Of a stretch of 64,000 nt of DNA, positions 9,143-17,618 are shown one piece after another. A program made the position numbers and the translations under genes. The notes beneath the pieces are model-generated. The model ran no database searches. It was not told where the DNA came from and saw only the letters and a program-made list of their open reading frames with translations. Each line of letters opens with the position of its first letter. The first letter of the stretch is position 1. Source of the stretch: Clostridiales bacterium. GTDB taxonomy: Bacteria; Bacillota; Clostridia; Saccharofermentanales; Saccharofermentanaceae. The DNA is taken from positions 1 through 64,000 of the forward strand of contig JAFXMZ010000028.1 in the NCBI GenBank assembly GCA_017529925.1, in the 5' to 3' direction.

Positions 9143-10843
9143 ATGAAGAACAAGCCGCTTTATGAAGTAACACATCCGAAGGATCTCAGGGACGTAATCA
9201 AGACACGCGTAAGGGAATTCCCTCAGAATCCGGTATTCCTTCACAAGACGAAGAAGGGCGGACCGTATGAACCTGTATCTACCGAGAAGTATGATCATGA
9301 TATAGATTCTCTCGGTACTGCCGTGAGGACTCTTGTTGATCACGGGTCCAGAGTGGCCATACTGTCTGAGACAAGATATGAGTGGTACGTTTCTTATCTT
9401 GCCGCAACAAACGGTATCGGATGTGTTGTTCCTATCGATAAGGAGCTCCATGCCGAAGAGATCGAGAACTGCCTTGTCAGAGCTGAAGCAGATGTACTCA
9501 TATTCTCATCAACTAAACTCGATGCTGTTGAGTCCTTTTACGGCAAGATCCCCAGTCTCAAATACTATGTCTGTATGGACGACCTGAAGGATGACAGGTT
9601 CCTCTTTTTCCATGATCTTCTTTCAAAAGGCTCAAAGCTTATGGAGGAAGGTGACAGGACATTCCTTGATGCACCTATCGATGTAAATGAGATGACTATA
9701 CTCCTGTTTACTTCAGGAACGACATCCAAGTCCAAAGCTGTTATGCTGAACCAGAAGAATATCTGTACTAACCTTATAGCTATGTTCTCGATGCTCTATA
9801 TCGATATTGATGATGTTTTCTTCTCGGTTCTTCCTCTTCATCATACATATGAGTGTACATGCGGATTCCTGGGACAGGTCTACAGAGGTACTACAATTGC
9901 TATCTGCGAAGGTCTCCGATATATCACCACTAATATCAAGGAAGCGAGACCTTCATGCGTGCTCATGGTTCCCGTTATGCTCGAGATGTTCTATAAAGGC
10001 ATCATGAAGAAGGTCAATTCCGATCCGAAGACTGCAAAGAAGCTCCAAAAGGGCATCAAGATAAGCAGATTCCTGATGAAACTCCATATTGATGTAAGGA
10101 AGAAGCTTTTCGCTCAGATACATGAGACATTCGGCGGAAGGATGAGGCTCATAATCCTCGGCGGCGCTCCGGTCAATCCTGATATGCTCCAGTTTTTCCA
10201 GGATATCGGATTCCTTTGCGTACAGGGATACGGCCTGACAGAGTGTGCTCCTATCCTTGCACTTAACAGGGATGTTGATTTCAAGAATAATGCTGCAGGA
10301 CTTCCTCTTCCGGGATCTGAAGTTAAGATCCTCGATCCTGATGATGACGGTATAGGCGAGTTTATCGCTAAGGGCGACAACGTATTTATGGGATATTATA
10401 AGGACCCCGAAGCTACAGCTGCAGCTCTTGATAAAGACGGATGGTATCACACGGGAGATCTCGGTTATATCGACGAAGACGGTTTTTGCATCATTACAGG
10501 AAGAAAGAAGAATGTTATAATTGCAAAGAACGGAAAGAACGTATTCCCTGAGGAGATCGAGTACCTCCTTTCGCTGTCGCCATATGTTGCTGAGAGCGTT
10601 GTTTCCGGTCAGCATGACGAGGTTAAGGATGATATTCTCATCACTGCTACGATTTTCCCTGATCAGGAGAAGATCGAAGAGACATTGGGACAGGAACCTT
10701 CTGATGAGAAGATCCTTGAACTGCTCAAGGCAGAAGTTGACAAGGTCAATCTTAAACTCTCTAACTACAAAAAGATCAAGAATGTGGTCCTTCGTAAGAC
10801 CGAATTCGAGAAGAATACATCAAAGAAGATCAAGAGATACTGA
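9143..10843 (+). CDS. AMP-binding long-chain acyl-CoA synthetase (AMP-forming ligase)
   Basis: 566 aa, ANL superfamily. The nucleotide loop is LLFTSGTTSKSKAVML, the A5 motif is GYGLTECAPI, the A7 motif HTGDLGYIDEDG and the A8 hinge GRKKNVIIAKNGKNVFPEEIE begins the C-terminal lid domain. It activates a carboxylate with ATP, probably a fatty acid, to acyl-AMP and then acyl-CoA; the substrate cannot be read from sequence. It follows the CAP gene by 22 bases, suggesting one transcript, and ends before a hairpin that overlaps the tldD ribosome binding site. Confidence 0.88.
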   Translation: MKNKPLYEVTHPKDLRDVIKTRVREFPQNPVFLHKTKKGGPYEPVSTEKYDHDIDSLGTAVRTLVDHGSRVAILSETRYEWYVSYLAATNGIGCVVPIDKELHAEEIENCLVRAEADVLIFSSTKLDAVESFYGKIPSLKYYVCMDDLKDDRFLFFHDLLSKGSKLMEEGDRTFLDAPIDVNEMTILLFTSGTTSKSKAVMLNQKNICTNLIAMFSMLYIDIDDVFFSVLPLHHTYECTCGFLGQVYRGTTIAICEGLRYITTNIKEARPSCVLMVPVMLEMFYKGIMKKVNSDPKTAKKLQKGIKISRFLMKLHIDVRKKLFAQIHETFGGRMRLIILGGAPVNPDMLQFFQDIGFLCVQGYGLTECAPILALNRDVDFKNNAAGLPLPGSEVKILDPDDDGIGEFIAKGDNVFMGYYKDPEATAAALDKDGWYHTGDLGYIDEDGFCIITGRKKNVIIAKNGKNVFPEEIEYLLSLSPYVAESVVSGQHDEVKDDILITATIFPDQEKIEETLGQEPSDEKILELLKAEVDKVNLKLSNYKKIKNVVLRKTEFEKNTSKKIKRY

Positions 10844-10868
10844 TCAATTATCTATTTACAGATCCCGG

Positions 10869-10903
10869 CACCTCTTGTTTTCTTTAAAGCAAGAGGTGTT
10901 TTT
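10869..10903 (+). terminator. Terminator-like hairpin overlapping the tldD ribosome binding site
   Basis: CACCTCTTG (10869-10877) pairs perfectly with CAAGAGGTG (10890-10898), followed by five T and then directly by the tldD ATG. The 3' arm contains the only Shine-Dalgarno sequence for tldD (AGAGGTG). It can work as an intrinsic terminator and, in read-through RNA, as a structure hiding that site. Confidence 0.72.
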
Positions 10904-12298
10904 ATGTTAAATGATGCAAATATCATGAGGATAATGGAAGCCGCTATGAGCAGGAATGCCGACTTCGCGGATATCTTCATTGAGAAAAGATCGACTTCAT
11001 CTGTCGGCCTGCTTAACGGTAAGGTCATAAAAGCCGGAGCAGGATGTGATTCAGGTGTAGGAATTAGGCTTATGGCAGGTACGAACGTTGTCTATGTCTA
11101 TTCAAATGATAATGATGCCGAATCCCTTATCAAGCTTGCAAAAGAGGCAGCTGATGCACTTAAGGGAGGCGATAAGGGTATGATAAAGGAACTTCAGGAG
11201 AAGAGCTTTTCAACGCCCTGTGACATTAAGATCGATCCTATGTCTGTCAAAAAGAGCGATAATGTTGATTTCTTGAGGCGTTCTTCGGATCTTGCACTTT
11301 CATATGATCCAATGATAACCCAGGTTGCTGCTTCATATACGGCATCGAAAAGGATGTTCAGAGTGGTCAATTCCGAAGGGCTCAATAAAGAGGAAGAACA
11401 GACAAGGATGCGTTTCTCTATAGAGACTATTGCTACTAAGGGAAATGAGAAACAGACCGGAAGGATAGCTCCCGGGTCAATGAGAGGATACGAGTTCATA
11501 AATGAATATCCTATTGATGATAAGACCCGTGAATGCTGTGATACTGCTCTGCGTATGGTAAATGCCGGATATGCGCCTTCGGGGAAGATGCCTGTCGTCC
11601 TTGGAAACGGATTCGGCGGCGTTATCTTCCATGAAGCCTGCGGTCATTCACTTGAATCAACAGCAGTCGGTATAAAGAGCTCATGTTTTACGGATATGCT
11701 CGGCAAACAGATAGCTTCCCCAATAGTCAGCGCATATGATAATGCCAGGATAAAGGGCGAGTGGGGTTCATATTATACAGATGATGAAGGAAACGAATCC
11801 TCTGATCTTCTGCTCATAGAAAACGGCATTCTTAAGAACTACCTTGTTGACAAACTCGGTGGAAGAAGGATGAACTGCAATCCTACAGGTTGTGCAAGGA
11901 GGCAGGATTATACTTATGCACCAACATCGAGGATGAGCAATACATACATTGCAAAAGGAAATGATGATCCGAAGGATATAATCGCGGATACAGAATATGG
12001 CATCTATTGCTCCCAGATGGGCGGAGGTTCGGTAGATACAACTACCGGAGAGTTCAATTTTGCTGTCAATGAAGGATATATGATCAGAAACGGGAAGATC
12101 GAAGAGCCTGTCCGCGGCGCTACCCTGATAGGTAAGGGAGCCGAGATACTGATGAATATCGACAGAGTAGGAAATGATCTTGAACTCGCGGCAGGAATGT
12201 GCGGTTCTATATCAGGCGGCGTTCCCGTTACAGTCGGTCAGCCCACGATAAGGGTATCATCGATACTTGTCGGCGGAAGAGAGGATGAAGAAGCATGA
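10904..12298 (+). CDS. tldD: TldD-like metalloprotease subunit
   Basis: 464 aa, PmbA/TldD family. The zinc-binding HEACGH motif is present (HEACGHSLEST near residue 247), and the later GCARRQDYTYAP and CSQMGGGSVDTTTGEF blocks match TldD. The TldD/TldE heterodimer is a Zn protease that degrades unfolded short peptides and, where a substrate peptide exists, matures RiPPs such as microcin B17. No such peptide gene is seen here. It overlaps pmbA by four bases (ATGA). The start ATG sits just after the hairpin described above. Confidence 0.92.
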   Translation: MLNDANIMRIMEAAMSRNADFADIFIEKRSTSSVGLLNGKVIKAGAGCDSGVGIRLMAGTNVVYVYSNDNDAESLIKLAKEAADALKGGDKGMIKELQEKSFSTPCDIKIDPMSVKKSDNVDFLRRSSDLALSYDPMITQVAASYTASKRMFRVVNSEGLNKEEEQTRMRFSIETIATKGNEKQTGRIAPGSMRGYEFINEYPIDDKTRECCDTALRMVNAGYAPSGKMPVVLGNGFGGVIFHEACGHSLESTAVGIKSSCFTDMLGKQIASPIVSAYDNARIKGEWGSYYTDDEGNESSDLLLIENGILKNYLVDKLGGRRMNCNPTGCARRQDYTYAPTSRMSNTYIAKGNDDPKDIIADTEYGIYCSQMGGGSVDTTTGEFNFAVNEGYMIRNGKIEEPVRGATLIGKGAEILMNIDRVGNDLELAAGMCGSISGGVPVTVGQPTIRVSSILVGGREDEEA

Positions 12299-13647
12299 TA
12301 GATATTAGAACAGCGGAAGAACTCCTTAAGAAAGCACTTTCGATGGCTCCCGAATACGGATTTGATGAATATGAGATATCTTATTCATCTGGTACTTCGA
12401 TGGAGATAAGCGTATTTGAAGGTGAGATCCAGTCATATGAAAGATCTGATGAACAGGGACTTGTCTTCAAAGGGAAAAAGAATGGTCAGATGGCTTCTTC
12501 AGCCACAAACGAACTTGATGAAGATGCGATCAGATATCTTCTTCAGAGTGCATCAGAAAGCTGCAACGTTCTGGATGACGAGGATGAGGACTTCATCTAC
12601 TGTGATCCCGATAACCCCAGGCTTATTTATTCTCAGATAACTGATGCCTTTTCAAAGAACACATATTCTTCATTTGCAAAGCTCGGACTTGAACTTGAGA
12701 AAGATATCTTTGCTCTTGATCCGTCAATCAAGGCAGTTGATTATCTGTCGATATCATGTGACAGAGGTCTTGAGATGAAGATGAATTCAAAAGGACTCTA
12801 TGCATATAAGGACAGTGATTTTGTATCTCTTTTCGCCGAGGCAAGAGCCGAGAAGGACGGACAGGTGAAGACAGGCGGTCACTACTGGTACGGAAATGAT
12901 ATCGATAAGTTCGATAAAGAAGCATTTCTCAAGGTCTTCAAGCATAAAGTCACTGACAAGTTCGGCGGAAGCTCTGTTCCTTCAGGTAAATACAGGATCA
13001 TCCTCGGAAATGAAGCTGTTATATCCTTCTTTTCCACATTTATGGGTAATTTCTCTTCCTATGCAATGCAGAAAGGAATATCGCTCTTGCAAGGCAGGGA
13101 AGGGGAAATGATCGCTTCCGAGTGTTTCTCTCTTAAGGAGACGCCTATGCTCGACAAAGCATTGATAAAGGTACCCTTTGATTCTGAAGGTGTCATGACT
13201 ACAGAAAAATATCTAATAGAAAACGGTAAGTTCATTAAGGCTCTGTACAACCTTAAGACAGCAAATAAGGAAGGGATCAAGTCCACCGGCAACGGTATGA
13301 AAGGCGGCATAGGCATAACCAATACTGAGATAATCCCGGGGGATCTTGATCTTAACGGTCTGGCAGAAGAGATCGGATCCGGCCTTTATATTACTGAACT
13401 TAACGGCCTTCATGCCGGGGTTAATACTATAAGCGGAGACTTTTCGCTCTTCTGTGAAGGTTATAAGATCGAAGACGGGAAGATCACGGGACCTGTTGAA
13501 CAGATAACTGTTTCAGATAACTATTACAGTGTCCTGAAAAAGATAAGCAAAGTCGGAAACGATATTATATCTGAGTACATGGGCAGCGGTGAATTCTTTG
13601 CTCCGTCGATCATAATCGATGATATTTCTGTTGCAGGAGATAAATGA
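12295..13647 (+). CDS. pmbA: PmbA/TldE-like partner of TldD
   Basis: 450 aa, same family as TldD but without the HExxxH zinc motif, as expected for the non-catalytic partner. Family blocks visible include MEISVFEGEIQSYERSDEQG near the N-terminus and GDFSLFCEGYKIEDGKITGPV near the C-terminus. It is coupled to tldD by an ATGA overlap, supporting a heterodimer. No terminator is obvious; the metY promoter region follows within 64 bases. Confidence 0.9.
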   Translation: MIDIRTAEELLKKALSMAPEYGFDEYEISYSSGTSMEISVFEGEIQSYERSDEQGLVFKGKKNGQMASSATNELDEDAIRYLLQSASESCNVLDDEDEDFIYCDPDNPRLIYSQITDAFSKNTYSSFAKLGLELEKDIFALDPSIKAVDYLSISCDRGLEMKMNSKGLYAYKDSDFVSLFAEARAEKDGQVKTGGHYWYGNDIDKFDKEAFLKVFKHKVTDKFGGSSVPSGKYRIILGNEAVISFFSTFMGNFSSYAMQKGISLLQGREGEMIASECFSLKETPMLDKALIKVPFDSEGVMTTEKYLIENGKFIKALYNLKTANKEGIKSTGNGMKGGIGITNTEIIPGDLDLNGLAEEIGSGLYITELNGLHAGVNTISGDFSLFCEGYKIEDGKITGPVEQITVSDNYYSVLKKISKVGNDIISEYMGSGEFFAPSIIIDDISVAGDK

Positions 13648-13671
13648 TATTTAAACATACGATAATTAGTA

Positions 13672-13677
13672 TATAAT
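13672..13677 (+). promoter_or_regulatory. Probable -10 element of the metY promoter
   Basis: TATAAT at 13672-13677 lies in AGTATATAATACT, an imperfect palindrome. The -35 region about 17 bases upstream is weak. It is about 35 bases ahead of metY with no other gene between. Confidence 0.5.
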
Positions 13678-13711
13678 ACTTTTTGTATCTTATTTAAGGG
13701 AGAATACTAAT

Positions 13712-14989
13712 ATGGAAAACAGGATCGAGACAAAATGTCTTCATGCAGGCTGGACGCCTAAGAATGGTGAGCCCAGACAGGTACCTATCTATCAGAGCAC
13801 AACATTTAAATATGATTCGAGCGATGATATGGGTAAGCTATTTGACCTTGAGGCTTCCGGTTATTTCTATTCCAGGCTTCAGAATCCGACTAATGACTAT
13901 GTAGCTGCTAAGCTTACGGCTCTTGAGGGCGGATATGCAGGTATGCTTACATCATCCGGTCAGGCAGCTAATTTCTTTGCTGTATTCAATATCTGTGAAT
14001 CAGGCGATCACTTTATCGCATCTTCATCGATCTATGGCGGAACATATAATCTTTTCGGTGTAACTATGAAAAAGATGGGCATCGAGTGCACATTCGTCGA
14101 TCAGGATGCTTCATATGAAGAACTGAAGGCTCAGTTCCGTCCCAATACAAAGTGTATCTTCGGTGAGACTATCACAAATCCTACATGTTCCATCATCGAT
14201 TTTGAGAAGTTCTCAAAGCTCGCTCATGAGATGGGTGTTCCTTTTATCGTTGATAATACATTCGCTACACCTGTGAACTGCCGACCTATCGAGCACGGTG
14301 CAGATATCGTTACTCATTCAACGACTAAGTATATTGACGGACATGCTTCAGGTATCGGCGGAGCTATCATTGATTCCGGTAATTTCGACTGGATGAAGTA
14401 TGCGGATAAGTTCCCCGGACTTACTACACCCGACGAATCCTACCACGGACTTACTTATGCTACAAAGTTCGGAAAAGCAGCCTATATCACAAAGGCAACT
14501 GCACAGCTCATGAGAGATTTCGGTGCTATCCAGGCCCCTCAGAACGCTTATTATCTGCAGCTCGGACTTGAATCTCTCCATGTTCGTATGCAGAGACATT
14601 GTTCCAATGCCCAGAAGCTCGCTGAGTTCCTTGAGAACGATGACCGTATCGCATGGGTTAATTATCCCGGTCTCAAGTCCAGCAAGTATTATGATCTTGC
14701 CCAGAAGTATCTTCCTAACGGAACATGCGGCGTTATGTGTTTCGGACTGAAGGGAGGACGTAATGTTTCTGTTAAGTTCATGGACAACTTAAAGCTCATT
14801 TCTATCGTAACTCATGTTGCTGATGCAAAGAGCTGCGTTCTCCATCCCGCAAGCCATACTCACAGACAGCTAACTGACGAACAGCTCCTCGAAGCAGGTG
14901 TTGCTCCTGATCTTATAAGATTCTCTGTAGGTCTGGAGAATGTTGATGATCTGATCGATGATATCAAGCAGGCTCTGGATAACATCTGA
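13712..14989 (+). CDS. metY: O-acetylhomoserine aminocarboxypropyltransferase (sulfhydrylase)
   Basis: 425 aa, Cys/Met metabolism PLP enzyme. It forms homocysteine from O-acetylhomoserine and sulfide. The PLP lysine motif THSTTKYIDGHA lies near residues 206-217, the N-terminal QVPIYQSTTFKY and SRLQNPTND blocks and the C-terminal CVLHPASHTHRQLTDEQL are characteristic of MetY rather than MetB/MetC. Length fits MetY (about 425-430). The ATG is preceded by AAGGGAG. It stands alone between pmbA and a terminator-like hairpin, facing vanZ convergently. Confidence 0.93.
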   Translation: MENRIETKCLHAGWTPKNGEPRQVPIYQSTTFKYDSSDDMGKLFDLEASGYFYSRLQNPTNDYVAAKLTALEGGYAGMLTSSGQAANFFAVFNICESGDHFIASSSIYGGTYNLFGVTMKKMGIECTFVDQDASYEELKAQFRPNTKCIFGETITNPTCSIIDFEKFSKLAHEMGVPFIVDNTFATPVNCRPIEHGADIVTHSTTKYIDGHASGIGGAIIDSGNFDWMKYADKFPGLTTPDESYHGLTYATKFGKAAYITKATAQLMRDFGAIQAPQNAYYLQLGLESLHVRMQRHCSNAQKLAEFLENDDRIAWVNYPGLKSSKYYDLAQKYLPNGTCGVMCFGLKGGRNVSVKFMDNLKLISIVTHVADAKSCVLHPASHTHRQLTDEQLLEAGVAPDLIRFSVGLENVDDLIDDIKQALDNI

Positions 14990-15011
14990 TACTTCAGACT
15001 GATACTAAATG

Positions 15012-15042
15012 ATGCCCGGCTGGTACAGATACAGTCGGGCAT
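15012..15042 (+). terminator. Terminator-like hairpin after metY
   Basis: ATGCCCGGCTG (15012-15022) pairs with CAGTCGGGCAT (15032-15042) with one G-T pair. There is only an AT-rich tail, no T run, so termination may be incomplete and the array downstream may be transcribed. Confidence 0.55.
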
Positions 15043-15188
15043 ATATTATGGATCAATATTATTTTGATAATCAAAGTATTATACAAAAGATGATATTGAT
15101 GTTATTGATTATCCGGTAAGTATCATTAGGGATCTGTCAGGGCAGATCGTGCGATGAGCATAAACGATAAGATAGTATTCGTGTAATA

Positions 15189-15382
15189 GGTATACTAAAA
15201 ATGAATAATCATGTGATTAGTATACCTGAAAGAGCGAATCAGTATACTAAATAAAAAAAATTGAAAGATCAGTATACCAAATCTTCAGATCCGATATACT
15301 TATTATTAGATAATAAAGATTTAGTATACTGGAAAAGATAATCAGGTATACCAAATTCAAGAAGATTAACTTTTAGTATACC
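15189..15382. repeat. Periodic array of eight GTATAC palindromes (22/14-bp alternating spacing)
   Basis: Eight 8-bp sites of consensus RGTATACY sit at 15189-15196, 15219-15226, 15241-15248, 15271-15278, 15293-15300, 15323-15330, 15345-15352 and 15375-15382. Seven keep the core GTATAC; the fifth is GATATACT. Gaps are exactly 22, 14, 22, 14, 22, 14 and 22 bp, a strict 52-bp period, close to five helical turns, so all sites face nearly the same side of the DNA. The spacers do not resemble each other, so this is not a recent tandem duplication; spacing and site are what is kept. It lies between the 3' ends of convergent metY and vanZ, so it is not an obvious promoter operator. Within the 574-base gap nothing else gene-like is seen; 15043-15188 is AT-rich with a small GATCTG/CAGATC hairpin at 15131-15148. 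Confidence 0.95.
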
Positions 15383-15455
15383 CGGTTAATTAACACAACA
15401 GAAGTTGAGCAAATAGGATCCGTAGATAGTCCAAATCGTATAGGTATATTCCGGA

Positions 15456-15492
15456 ATCAAAAGAGGCATCGATTCACGACGCCTCTTTTGAT
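15456..15492. terminator. Bidirectional terminator-like hairpin between the array and vanZ
   Basis: ATCAAAAGAGGC (15456-15467) pairs perfectly with GCCTCTTTTGAT (15481-15492). The A/T-rich arms give T runs on either strand. It would end vanZ-side transcripts and shield the array. Confidence 0.7.
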
Positions 15493-15562
15493 CCACTTAT
15501 ATGTTTTAATATAAATCTCTTCTTCTCAATTCACCAAAATTGTAATTATACCGAATTAGGTG

Positions 15563-16105
15563 TCAGAGATTTCCTTCGTAACGATACTCTTCTTTTCCGA
15601 TCTCCTTGAGATAGATAAGGAATCCGATCCTGATGATCAGCAGTACTACGACTATGCCGATCATATCGATACATGTGTCAATGATCGATCCGTCCCTTCC
15701 GTCAACGAATAGCTGATAGTATTCATCAAATATCGAACATAATACCGTAAACCATAATGTCATACCGATATACATCTCATTATCGGATTTCATCATCTTA
15801 ACGTGACTCTCTGCATATGATGTCTCAGGGCTTATCTTATTTGTGAATCTGATTGATATGAATGTAAATATAGTCAGGATAGCGTATTCCGTTACATGTG
15901 CTATTTTCCGGACAAGTGTTATATTAGTCAGTTTCACTCCTGTAAGCGAGTTTATGATATTGATAATATCATTACTTCTTTCAGATGATTCGGTTCCATT
16001 TTCGCCCGATAGTTTGAATATCAAAATAATCCATACGGCAGTAATGATCCATGAAATTATGGACGATGCCAGATAGAATTTTGAGATATTACGTTTTTTG
16101 CTCAT
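15563..16105 (-). CDS. VanZ-like family membrane protein
   Basis: 180 aa with four hydrophobic segments. VanZ-family marks are RKIAHVTEYAIL (near residue 65) and DEYYQLFVDGRDGSIIDTCID, matching the RKxAHxxEYxxL and DExxQxFxxGRxGSxxD signatures. VanZ of Tn1546 gives low-level teicoplanin resistance, but chromosomal relatives are widespread with no proven role, so resistance should not be inferred. It is the last gene of the - strand run, nine bases after smpB. Confidence 0.85.
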   Translation of the reverse strand: MSKKRNISKFYLASSIISWIITAVWIILIFKLSGENGTESSERSNDIINIINSLTGVKLTNITLVRKIAHVTEYAILTIFTFISIRFTNKISPETSYAESHVKMMKSDNEMYIGMTLWFTVLCSIFDEYYQLFVDGRDGSIIDTCIDMIGIVVVLLIIRIGFLIYLKEIGKEEYRYEGNL

Positions 16106-16114
16106 TTCCTGTAG

Positions 16115-16582
16115 TTACCTGTTATTGAATTTCATGGCACGTTCTATATCACGCTTAGCCTGCTTCTCTGCTATTGTATCACGTTTATCATAGTCTTTCT
16201 TGCCCCGTGCAAGTCCTATCTCAAACTTTACCTTCCCGTCCTTGAAATAACACTTTGTCGGGACGAGCGTCAGGCCGTCCTGTTTAACTGTTGAATACAG
16301 TCTGATTATCTCCTTCTTATGCATAAGGAGCTTTCGAGACCTCATAGGATCGAGATTAAACCTGTTTCCCATCTCATACGGGCTGATATTTACTCCTATC
16401 AGCCACATCTCCCCTTCTTTGACCGAAACATAACTGTCCTTGAGATTGACCTTGCCGTTACGAAGGCTCTTGACCTCCGTTCCGGACAGGACGATCCCCG
16501 CTTCAAACTTCTCATCTATGAAATAATCGTGGAATGCTTTTCTGTTTTCCGCGATCACTTTTATCCCTTTAGTAATTGCCAT
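16115..16582 (-). CDS. smpB: SsrA-binding protein SmpB
   Basis: 155 aa. SmpB binds tmRNA and delivers it to stalled ribosomes for trans-translation. The N-terminal [21 protein letters not shown], then [20 protein letters not shown], and the C-terminal [20 protein letters not shown] tail are diagnostic. It lies 13 bases after tsaD and nine before vanZ. The ssrA tmRNA gene is not in this window. Confidence 0.97.
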   Translation of the reverse strand: MAITKGIKVIAENRKAFHDYFIDEKFEAGIVLSGTEVKSLRNGKVNLKDSYVSVKEGEMWLIGVNISPYEMGNRFNLDPMRSRKLLMHKKEIIRLYSTVKQDGLTLVPTKCYFKDGKVKFEIGLARGKKDYDKRDTIAEKQAKRDIERAMKFNNR

Positions 16583-16595
16583 ATTTCCTCTTTAG

Positions 16596-17612
16596 TTATC
16601 GATTATCCAGGCGAAGTGACGGAACAGCATTAAGCTCAAGTCCGGACCTCGCCCCTTTAATATATTCAAAATAGCCTGCAGATGCAATCATAGCACCATT
16701 ATCCGTACAAAGAGAAAGCTTTGGATAGTAAAGCTTAAGTCCTCTTTTTGCTGCCTCCTCATCGAAAAGCGCCCTCAGGAAACTGTTAGCTGATACTCCC
16801 CCTGCCAGACATACTGTCCTGATGCCTGTTTTTTCAACTGCTTTTATCGTATTCTTCAGCAGTACTGATGCAATATGATGCTGATATGATGCGGCAAAAT
16901 CCTTAAGATCTATGTCATTACCGCTCATCTTTGTCTGATTGATAAGATTCAATGCTGATGTCTTAATTCCGGAAAATGAGAAATCCAGAGTATCAGCCAT
17001 ATGCGTATATGAAAAACTATATGCATTGATATCTCCGCCCTGGCCGGCCTTATCCATCTTGGGACCTCCGGGGTAACCGAGACCTACAACTCTTGCGATC
17101 TTATCGATAGCTTCTCCTGCAGCATCATCTCTCGTCTTCCCTATTATCTCAAGGTCAGTATAATCCTTAACATGGATTATCTGTGTATTGCCGCCGCTTA
17201 CGCAAAGACAAAGAAATGGCGGTTCAAGCTCAGGAAAACAAAGATAATTGGCACAGATATGGCCAAGCAGATGGTTGACTCCGACAAGAGGCTTTCCTGA
17301 TGTAAGGCACAATCCTTTTGCCGCTGAAAGACCGACAAGAAGGGCTCCTACAAGTCCAGGGCCGTATGTTACAGCTACGGCATCTATATCAGATAGCGTA
17401 ACATCTGCTTTCTCGAGGGCTTCCTTTACAGTCGGATATACTGCATCAAGATGCATCCTAGAGGCAAGTTCCGGAACTACACCTCCGTACTGCTCATGAA
17501 AATCGGCCTGGGAGGCGATTATATTGCTAAGTATCTCCCTTCCGTTTCTGACGACAGAACATGCAGTCTCGTCGCATGATGATTCGATCCCGAGTATAAG
17601 AGTGTCTTTCAT
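16596..17612 (-). CDS. tsaD: tRNA N6-threonylcarbamoyladenosine transferase TsaD
   Basis: 338 aa, the usual length. It transfers threonylcarbamoyl to A37 of ANN-decoding tRNAs, working with TsaB, TsaE and TsaC. GIESSCDETACSV at the N-terminus, the metal-binding NHLLGH, and CVSGGNTQI and CLAGGVSANSFLR (ASKHA nucleotide site) are all present. tsaB, tsaE and tsaC are not nearby. It is six bases downstream of the hydrolase-like gene, in the same run. Confidence 0.96.
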   Translation of the reverse strand: MKDTLILGIESSCDETACSVVRNGREILSNIIASQADFHEQYGGVVPELASRMHLDAVYPTVKEALEKADVTLSDIDAVAVTYGPGLVGALLVGLSAAKGLCLTSGKPLVGVNHLLGHICANYLCFPELEPPFLCLCVSGGNTQIIHVKDYTDLEIIGKTRDDAAGEAIDKIARVVGLGYPGGPKMDKAGQGGDINAYSFSYTHMADTLDFSFSGIKTSALNLINQTKMSGNDIDLKDFAASYQHHIASVLLKNTIKAVEKTGIRTVCLAGGVSANSFLRALFDEEAAKRGLKLYYPKLSLCTDNGAMIASAGYFEYIKGARSGLELNAVPSLRLDNR

Positions 17613-17618
17613 AGTCTT

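Noticed and set aside
15189-15382. The GTATAC array as a CRISPR array
   Set aside because: Repeats are only 8 bp, gaps alternate 22/14, and no cas genes are present. CRISPR repeats are usually 23 bp or longer.
15189-15382. The array as a replication origin with DnaA boxes or ParB parS
   Set aside because: Neither TTATNCACA boxes nor the parS 16-mer are present, and no dnaA, dnaN or parAB genes lie nearby. Another centromere-like system is not excluded.
15563-16105. VanZ-like gene as glycopeptide resistance
   Set aside because: No vanA/H/X/R/S genes are near; chromosomal VanZ-like proteins are common and mostly uncharacterised.
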